DNA of 64,000 nt from Dendrocalamus latiflorus (lineage: Eukaryota > Streptophyta > Magnoliopsida > Poales > Poaceae): NCBI GenBank assembly GCA_017311315.1, contig CM029666.1:32870749-32934748 (forward strand). Direction: 5' to 3'. The position numbers and the translations under genes are program-made. Every line of letters starts with the position of its first letter. Within the stretch, counting starts at the first letter, position 1. Shown here piece after piece: positions 57,273 through 64,000 of the stretch. The notes under the pieces are model-generated. The model searched no databases, was not told where the DNA came from, and was given only the letters and a program-made list of their open reading frames with translations.

Positions 57273-57786
57273 AAGGCTGTAAAAGAGCTCAAAACTCACA
57301 AACTCTTCGAATTTGGCTCGTTTTAGATTTGATTTGAACTCCGCTCGAACTTTAAACGAGCCGAACTCGAGCTTGAACTCGAGCTCGCGAGCTTCACTGA
57401 GCCGAGCTCGAATAGTTTGCGAATCCCGATTTGAGCTTAAATAGTGATACATATTAACTCTTATCAAGCTTACTCAAGTCAAACTTGAGTTCGAGTTTTT
57501 CTTATTGTTGAAAATTAGTGCATATTTGAATTATTTTAATTGTTATCAAGCTTACTAGTACCGAACTCAAACTCAAAATTTTCTTGTTATTGAAAAATAG
57601 TGCATAATAAATTATTTTAATTGTCATCGAGCTTCAATAAACCGAGCTCAAACATACTCAAGTTTAAGCCGAGACGAACTCGAGCCCAATTCTAAACGCG
57701 GACCCTAACTTAAGCTCGGTTTAAGTTTCTACCGAGCTCAAGCTTAAAAGACTAAACTCGCTTGAGTTCAACTCGTTGACAGTCCT
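57273..57786. mobile_element. hAT-like non-autonomous element rich in GAGCTCGA words
   Basis: Inverted ends: left AAGGCTGTAAAAGAGCTC, right (reversed) AGGACTGTCAACGAGTTG. The interior is built from AACTCGAGC/CGAGCTC/TTGAGCTT words, a common plan in plant hAT-type MITEs. The target duplication is unclear. Confidence 0.5.
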
Positions 57787-58922
57787 ATTGCCCACCCTGC
57801 ACCCCCTTCAAATGCGGGTGTATGTCGCGTGGCTGACCGTTGCTCGGCGCGTCACCAGGCAGGCAAGCGATCAACGCCTCCAGTTCGCCGTCGATCCTTT
57901 AGATTTTCTCAGGGCGTGCTGTACGTAGGTCTTCCTCAACCTACTGTATGTATATCACCACCGTGCTTCGCTCTATAGTCTCACGTCCTGTCGAAAATTT
58001 TCATTTCTTTTTATGGTCTTCTCCACTAAATGGTAGGAGATTTGTGATTAACTTTTGCAATATCCAGATGAAATCTAGAGTTTAAGCCTTTAAGGTCTAG
58101 GTACAGGGACAGAATTAGAATGAAAACAATCAAATTCACCATTTAACCATATATATAACACAATATATAATTTTCAAGCAGCGTTGTAGTAAATAATAAT
58201 ATGTCCGACAATTTTTAACATCAATAATCCAACATAACCGATGGAAATATGCAATGATAAAGAAGTAGCAATCTTATGAAGCTTCACTTTGTGTACAAAT
58301 AGCAACATCAATATGTTGTTCTTTTATTAGCAAATCATCATAATTTTTCAGTACTTGGTTGTGGACGCTATTCACACCACCTACATGCTCTATTAGTTTG
58401 CCTTTTTGTTCTAACCATTTATAACAAATGCATCATACCTAGTTTTCCTTCTTATTACGATCCTTAAACAAGAAACAATAAAAGCAATATGCTCTGTCTT
58501 TAGACTCGCTATACTCAAATCAAATCCTAACCTCATCAAACCATTTAGGATTAAACCTTCTGTTTTTAATCACCAAACGTTGCATATAGAAAATCATAAG
58601 TATGAGATTGTCAATTACCATATTCAAGAAAAAGATTACAAGAACAATAGGATAGAAACTAGAAACATCAAACAAACATACAGACTCTGAAGCTTTAAAC
58701 TTACTTACTTGACATTGTAATAAAAAATGAGCAATTGAGCATGCTGCACACGGGTCACGTGCAATTTTTGCCTCTGATTTGCAATTTGACCAGGTATTCC
58801 AAAACTACCACAATTGAATGCCCTAACCCTACAATTTAGGAAAATTCAACAAACGATTTGCAAATTGAATCCCTGAAATACAAAATTAGCGATTGTGCAG
58901 AGCAGCTCAAATAGAAAGTTGG
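57787..58922. other. Intergenic DNA, no gene seen
   Basis: Mostly AT-rich. No coding or repeat boundary is recognised. Confidence 0.4.
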
Positions 58923-58923
58923 T

Positions 58924-59029
58924 ACTAGCCTACTACTAGTGGGCCATTTCAAATGATCATATTCATACACTAGAATACTAGCCTACTACTAGTGGACCAT
59001 TTCAAATGATCATATTCATACACTAGAAT
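58924..59029. repeat. 53-bp tandem duplication
   Basis: ACTAGCCTACTACTAGTGGG and the following 33 bases occur twice in tandem with one base different. Confidence 0.9.
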
Positions 59030-59545
59030 TACTCATCACTTTATATCCTACGCACTCTCTTTCAGCTTTTACATGTGCATGCATAGGTATGTTATTACCT
59101 AGCTGCACAAGTTGTATGTACAAAGGAGACTTGCAAGTTAGCGAATTATAAATACAGTAGATGTATACTAAAAATGTGAAATGAATGGTTCTAAAAAAAT
59201 AGAAATTAATAACGCCTGAGCTTTTAGGATCTTTCAATTTACATTAGCTTCCAAATGTCTGTCTCAGACTTACACCAATTTATCATACAATACTTTAGTA
59301 CTCATTGTAGTAAGTCGATGGAGCAGTGCATGGTTATGGTTTAATTAGCTAGCTAGTAATAGTTCCTAGAACTTGTGCCTCAAATTACAGCCGTCTAAAG
59401 AATTCAATTAGCAAACACCCAGCACAACATAACACTAACGTTATAAGTTTGTGCTTGAGATAGATCAGAATTGTTGGGAGAAATCGGAAGTACCTAGTTG
59501 TAGCCTCACTGGTTTAGCTTAACCCTTGATGGCCGGCCAAAGGAT

Positions 59546-59965
59546 GTATTCGTATTCGTATTCGAGAATATTTGTATCTGTATTTGAGAATATTTGTATT
59601 CACATTTGAATTCGAGAATATTCGTATTTGAGACTATTCGATTTGTATTCGATCCATTTTCGGAACATGGGAAAACCCAGATGAATTTTGTGATTCAAAT
59701 TTTGAATTTGGGCAGTTTGAAACGGTAACCGTTCTGGTAACCAATCAAAAATCGGTGAAAAACCAGCAAAACCGTTAGGAATTTGTTCTACCAAGATTTA
59801 TTATAGAACTTGTAGGAGGATATTTATATTCGACTGAATTAAATACATATTCGATTTGAATTCATATCCGTTACAATATTCGATTCGTATTCGAGAATAT
59901 TCGAATGCGAATTTGTTTTTGTTTTAAAATATAGATTTATATTCGTATTTGAGACTATTCGATCA
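59546..59965. repeat. TATTCG-rich repeat region
   Basis: Words GTATTCGAGAATATTCG and TTTGAGACTATTCGAT recur in both halves, with an inverted arrangement around a middle stretch (CGGTAACCGTTCTGGTAACC). It resembles a hAT-type non-autonomous element. Confidence 0.5.
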
Positions 59966-61197
59966 TATCGATCCATTTCCATCCCTAGCGAGAAGCGAAA
60001 GAAGAAAACAACTTGGACATTCACACTTAACAATGTGAATTCGATCATGGTGCCTTTGCAGTTTTCCCTCATGAAGTTACCAATTCATGATGTGGCTTGC
60101 CACTGCCAACCTGGGCCTGACTTTGCCACACTCAGCTGCGCCCACGACGCAAGGCCGCACGCCTGACAGGGCTCCATGATCAGCTGGCTGGTTGAATTGG
60201 GCTAAGGCCTTGGATCTGGTGTCCCTAATGTTGGGCTAGGGGTGTCATAAAGTGTACATACATGGATTATATCTAGGAAAAACAATTTCGTACCTGTCGT
60301 GCTATGCATCCTGGTGGGCTTGAGTGGATCCGCCATGCCTAGTTAGGCCTATATTAGACTCAACATGGTTCTTCTAAAAAAATACCGAAAGTGCCCATGT
60401 TTCGCGCGGGTTTAGAAGCATGCCCATGTTGGCTAGGCCTGAGGGAAACATGGTTGGCTCGGACGAGCGAGCGAGCCCAACAATGAGCCCAGTTACCCGC
60501 CGCCCAACTAAGTATGATCCAACCTCGTCCCGGCGGTCAGGCATGGGCCTAGAATACAATCCTTGGCTGGATCGGTTTGTGTATTGTCGGGGAAAGGCCC
60601 AAGCCTAACAACTGTCAATCAGCAAGCCAACCTTGCATGGCATTTCGCTGGTCTCCGGTCATGCATGCACGGATGCACCTCATTCAGTGCATGTTTCGTA
60701 CGGTCCTACCTACTCTTGATGCCCAACGTTCACAACGCAAAAAAATGCCAAGCCGTGATCGTATCCCCATATTCTGTACTCTCAGGGTCTCCAACGCAAA
60801 AAATGCCGTCGTGATGTCCTACTAGAGTACACACTTTCACTTTTAATGCACTACGTAAATAAATATATTATACCTCTTTATCATTTCTGATATACTTAAA
60901 TACTAATTCTATGTACTTCAATATGATTTAGTTGAAAAATTTTTATTGGAGCTCTTTATTTTTGCTATATACCATTTTCCATATATAAAAAGAGTATATA
61001 TGCAAATTATGCTATAAAAATAGACTTGGATAAAATTTTCATAAAACTCACTTTGGAGTATCTTATTACCATTATTAGAGTATACTCAAATAGATAAAGC
61101 GATATAACAACATTATTTAAATGGTATACAACAAGTAAGAGTACGTACTCCTAAGAGTATAAAGTCATTATATTTATATATGTATATGTATACATAT
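59966..61197. other. Intergenic DNA, no gene seen
   Basis: A patch at about 60230-60620 has GGGCCTAGGC-like transposon debris. The remainder is AT-rich. Confidence 0.4.
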
Positions 61198-62436
61198 AAC
61201 TATTCTGTACCTGAGCGTAGAATAACTTATTCTATGCTCCAGCCAAGCCCCCTGCCCCAACCCAGCCCATCCCCCACCGAGTGTGCACGACCCGCCTGTC
61301 CTCACCAGTTTGCGCCAATTACGGGCCACAAATCCACGACCCACCTACCCCACCCTTCCGCAGTTCATCTTGGCAGTAAATTGATATGCATCTGCACATA
61401 ATTGTGGTATCACTTTTTTTACTTCCGCCTTCATATGACCAGCATGTGCCGCAGTTGGTGGGTCGGTAAACTCTAACAACACGTTAAGTAAATTCGTCAG
61501 TACAATAAAAGCAGTTTCATCAGGCCATAAATTGGTATGCATCCGGATGTAAATTGATTTGCAGTTGGTATGCATACGGTTAAGTGAAGCAGTAAACTCT
61601 AACGATGCATCCAATAAATTCATTATTACAGTATAAGCGGTTTCATCTGACCATAATTTGAAATTTATCTGGATGTAAATGTGGTATTCATTTTTAATGT
61701 CTCTATCACACAATGGTTCTATTTTTCATTTGATCGTAAATTGGAATGTATCTGAATGTAAATGTGGTATCCATTTTTACTGTCGCTATCATAGTGATTC
61801 CATCTTTTCATCTGGTTATAACTTGAAATGTATCTAGAGGTAAATGCGGTATCTATTTTTACTGCTGCCATCACATGGCCATCATACGTTATGGCTAGGT
61901 GTGGCAGTAAACTCTAACAACATGTCCGGCAAATTGGTCAGCACAGTAAAAGAGCATTCACCTGTCCGTAACTTGGTTTGTATCTGGTCATAAATGCTAT
62001 TTTCATTTTTACTGCGACTGTAACATAGCCGTGATGTCGGTGTGAGAGACAGCGGATGTGCAGCGACAGTAAATCTCCACAACAAGGGCGACAGTGATTT
62101 ATTACCACCGATGGGGTGGGCTCCTATGACTTTGTGACGGATGGTCTCACGCCATGTTACCGCCAATTTAGTGTTGCACCGTCGTGCGGCATGGTCGAAG
62201 ACAGCGGGTAGGGGGTGGCGTGGTGGAAGATGATGGGTAAGGGGCTGGCGCGGTGGAAGACGACAGGTAGGGGTGGCCATGATGGAAGATGGCGGGTAGG
62301 GTGGTGGATGATTAGGGTCGTGTTGTTTTATTGGTGCTTGCGCGGGGTGCCTGGGTGCGGTAGGTCATGGTCGAGCGCATGGGGTGCGATCGTGTCGCAC
62401 GCCTCCTGTTACGATCAGAGCATAGAACGTTCAGGT
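61198..62436. mobile_element. TIR-bounded non-autonomous element (1.2 kb, MULE-like)
   Basis: The left end (CTGTACCTGAGCGTAGAATA, then TTCTATGCTC) matches the reversed right end (CACTACCTGAACGTTCTATG, then CTC), with about 11 extra bases in the left copy. The interior holds diverged repeats (61370-62020) and a GC-rich GGGTAGGGGTGGC area. No coding sequence and no clean target duplication were found. Confidence 0.45.
61370..62020. repeat. Diverged tandem repeats (CATAAATTGGTATGCATC family)
   Basis: About six units share CSRTAAWTTGRWATGTATCT, GGATGTAAATGTGGTAT, CATTTTTACTG and AGTAAACTCTAACAAC blocks, in the same order but with variable spacing. Confidence 0.6.
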
Positions 62437-62450
62437 AGTGCTACCATTTA

Positions 62451-62476
62451 TATATATATAGAGAGAGAGAGAGAGT
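62451..62476. repeat. (TA)n(GA)n microsatellite
   Basis: Adjacent TA and GA runs lie just right of the TIR-bounded element. Confidence 0.9.
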
Positions 62477-63169
62477 AGAGTAGCAGTAGTATATCCTTCC
62501 AAAAAGAAAAGAGAGTACAAGCAGTACGTTGAAACAGTAATGTATGGAAATCCTAAAAACTACACAAAGAAACGTCGCGGATAAACCCATCCAACATGTG
62601 ACAAGACTAGATCGAGCTTAACAGCAATTTTTTTCTTCCATTAGCGTTGTCTTTGTTAGGAGTGATGCTAATTTGGCTGCTCATCTTTGTACTAAAAAAG
62701 CGTCGCCGTTTAGTCTTTGGTTTAATCAGGTACTAGACTTTTTATTCTCGTGTATTCAGCATGATTGTATTCCTGCTAACGAATGAAAGTCCTACTAACA
62801 AATGAAAGTGCCCCTGATTCTCAAAAAATCTAACCACACATGCAAAATATTCCTGCTCATGAACGAATGAAAGTGCCGTTGATACGAGATTAAACAGTAC
62901 ATTTATATGCACTTCTAGTCGAATTCGAAAACTACTAAGGATGCAAGGGGACAACGAGAATAACCCACAAATAGATGGACAAGTGTATTACATATGAGCG
63001 TTTAGGGTTACAAAATGACCTCCTCCTCTCCACTTACAAGGGATCCTATTTATAAAGTGGGAGGAGGAACCGAGTGAAGTTATAAGTTTGCCCTCAAGGC
63101 CTAATTTACTTCTAAAGGTATTTTTATCCTTTACACCAAGTGGGTCCTGTCACATCTAAGGGACTCCGG
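62477..63169. other. Intergenic DNA, no gene seen
   Basis: No coding region or element boundary could be supported. Confidence 0.4.
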
Positions 63170-63436
63170 GGTTGGTCTGCGGACCTTGCTTGAGGTTGCT
63201 CCCGGACCCTGTTCGAGGTTAGCCTCCAGACTTCATCTACGATTAGCCCCAAACCTCATCCGGGGTGGCATGGATCACGTCTAGGGTTGGTCTGCAAACC
63301 TCATCCTGGGTGGACTACAGACCTTGTCCAGGGTTAGACCGCGAACCTCATTTGGGGTCGACTCCGAACCTCGTTTGGGGTTGGTCCATGGGCCTTATCT
63401 GGGGTTGGCCCATAGACCTTGTTCGAGGTGGATTCC
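63170..63436. repeat. 24-bp minisatellite (~11 units)
   Basis: Diverged units of the type GGTTGGTCCGCGAACCTCAT plus CTGG follow one another for about 265 bp. Because 24 is a multiple of three, one frame stays open here, but there is no sign of a gene. Confidence 0.85.
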
Positions 63437-64000
63437 CTGATGTGTGATGCCACATCAAAGTTGTCGTGAGCCCACAGTAGCATGGGGACACTCCCTCAAT
63501 AGTAGTCCCTCATCGATTCGGGTGGATATCAACCGGTCGCCCCGACTGGCGCACCGATTGCAGAAGGGATCGGCGCATGGCCTCAAGTCAACGATACCAT
63601 TGGTAGCCTGTAATGCATTATGACAATACATTAAAATACCTTAGTCTTCATATGAACTTCAGATGATAAGTTGTGCCCGCATCTCTGGGCTGGGTTCCCT
63701 TGGTGTTCATCAAAGGGTTGTTGCTCTGCTTGGCTGATTTTAGGTCATATCGAGGAGTTCACTGTCGCGCAGAAGGACGTGGGGTCGCGAATAGCTATAC
63801 AATCAAGTGTTGACTACTTAGATGTTGAAGTTATGTGGAGGCGCAGAGATAGGACTTAGCCTAAAGAAGTGCCTCATGACGTGAGTTCTCAATCCATGGC
63901 ATTCAAAAGGTAAAGGTATACATGGGAGTGCCAAGCTCGACATGCCTAGGCATGGCCACTAAAGAATGATAGAACTCTAGGATGTGAAAGATTAACCCAC
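63437..64000. other. Window end, probable transposon debris
   Basis: GC-moderate sequence with GGTCGCCCCGACTGG-like words. No gene is recognised. Confidence 0.35.

Noticed and set aside
63265..63447. 60-aa ORF rich in Trp and Pro
   Set aside because: An open frame caused by a 24-bp minisatellite. No gene context.
1..64000. tRNA, rRNA or snRNA genes
   Set aside because: No complete cloverleaf or rRNA core could be recognised by eye. The only tRNA-like signals are primer-binding sites at 12860-12871 (minus), 13808 and 36215 and one B-box-like word near 6230. A tRNAscan or Infernal search would be decisive.

Overview
The window looks like nuclear DNA of a grass (Poaceae). It has intron-bearing genes with GT-AG splice sites, very GC-rich exons in two genes, AT-rich intergenic DNA, and a dense load of plant-type transposable elements (Mutator-like, PIF/Harbinger, Ty3/gypsy and copia-type LTR elements, MITEs). 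The species cannot be named from sequence alone.

Three host genes are present. (1) Positions 56-18539 (+) hold an EAF1-like subunit of the NuA4 histone acetyltransferase complex: 21 exons, phase-consistent, 1945 codons, with HSA and SANT domains. Its last intron (9785-17168) is stretched to 7.4 kb by a very young non-autonomous LTR element (11420-13014) and a decayed gypsy element (13407-~16873). (2) Positions 38585-39750 (+) hold a three-exon ACC oxidase (ethylene synthesis), 311 aa, with all iron and 2-oxoacid-type ligand residues. (3) Positions 53928-49932 (-) hold a three-exon CHUP1/AR791-like membrane-anchored coiled-coil protein, 662 aa.

The most unusual block is 20.6-31.6 kb. It holds a Mutator-like transposase gene broken by one amber codon, an intact five-exon plant-mobile-domain (PMD) gene directly behind it in the same orientation, and three small decayed GRF-type zinc-finger genes. 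Two of these fingers diverge from an ~850-bp array of a 31-bp tandem repeat that fills exactly the space between two facing-away TATA boxes. Two GC-rich blocks of short motifs in both orientations (20.69-20.88 and 28.80-28.98 kb) look like subterminal repeats. I read this as one or two nested large MULEs with accessory genes.

At 40096-45274 lies a 5179-bp PIF/Harbinger (Pong-like) element with matching TIRs, a perfect TTA target duplication and two intact ORFs (SANT-type ORF1, DDE transposase ORF2), 345 bp downstream of the ACC oxidase stop codon. It is a good candidate for an autonomous element and carries a GC-rich tandem block on its other strand. A 1.7-kb solo LTR with target duplication lies at 31698-33425. 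The rest (33.4-38 kb, 45.3-49.8 kb, 54-64 kb) is intergenic DNA with MITEs, LTR remnants and degenerate tandem repeats and shows no convincing host gene.
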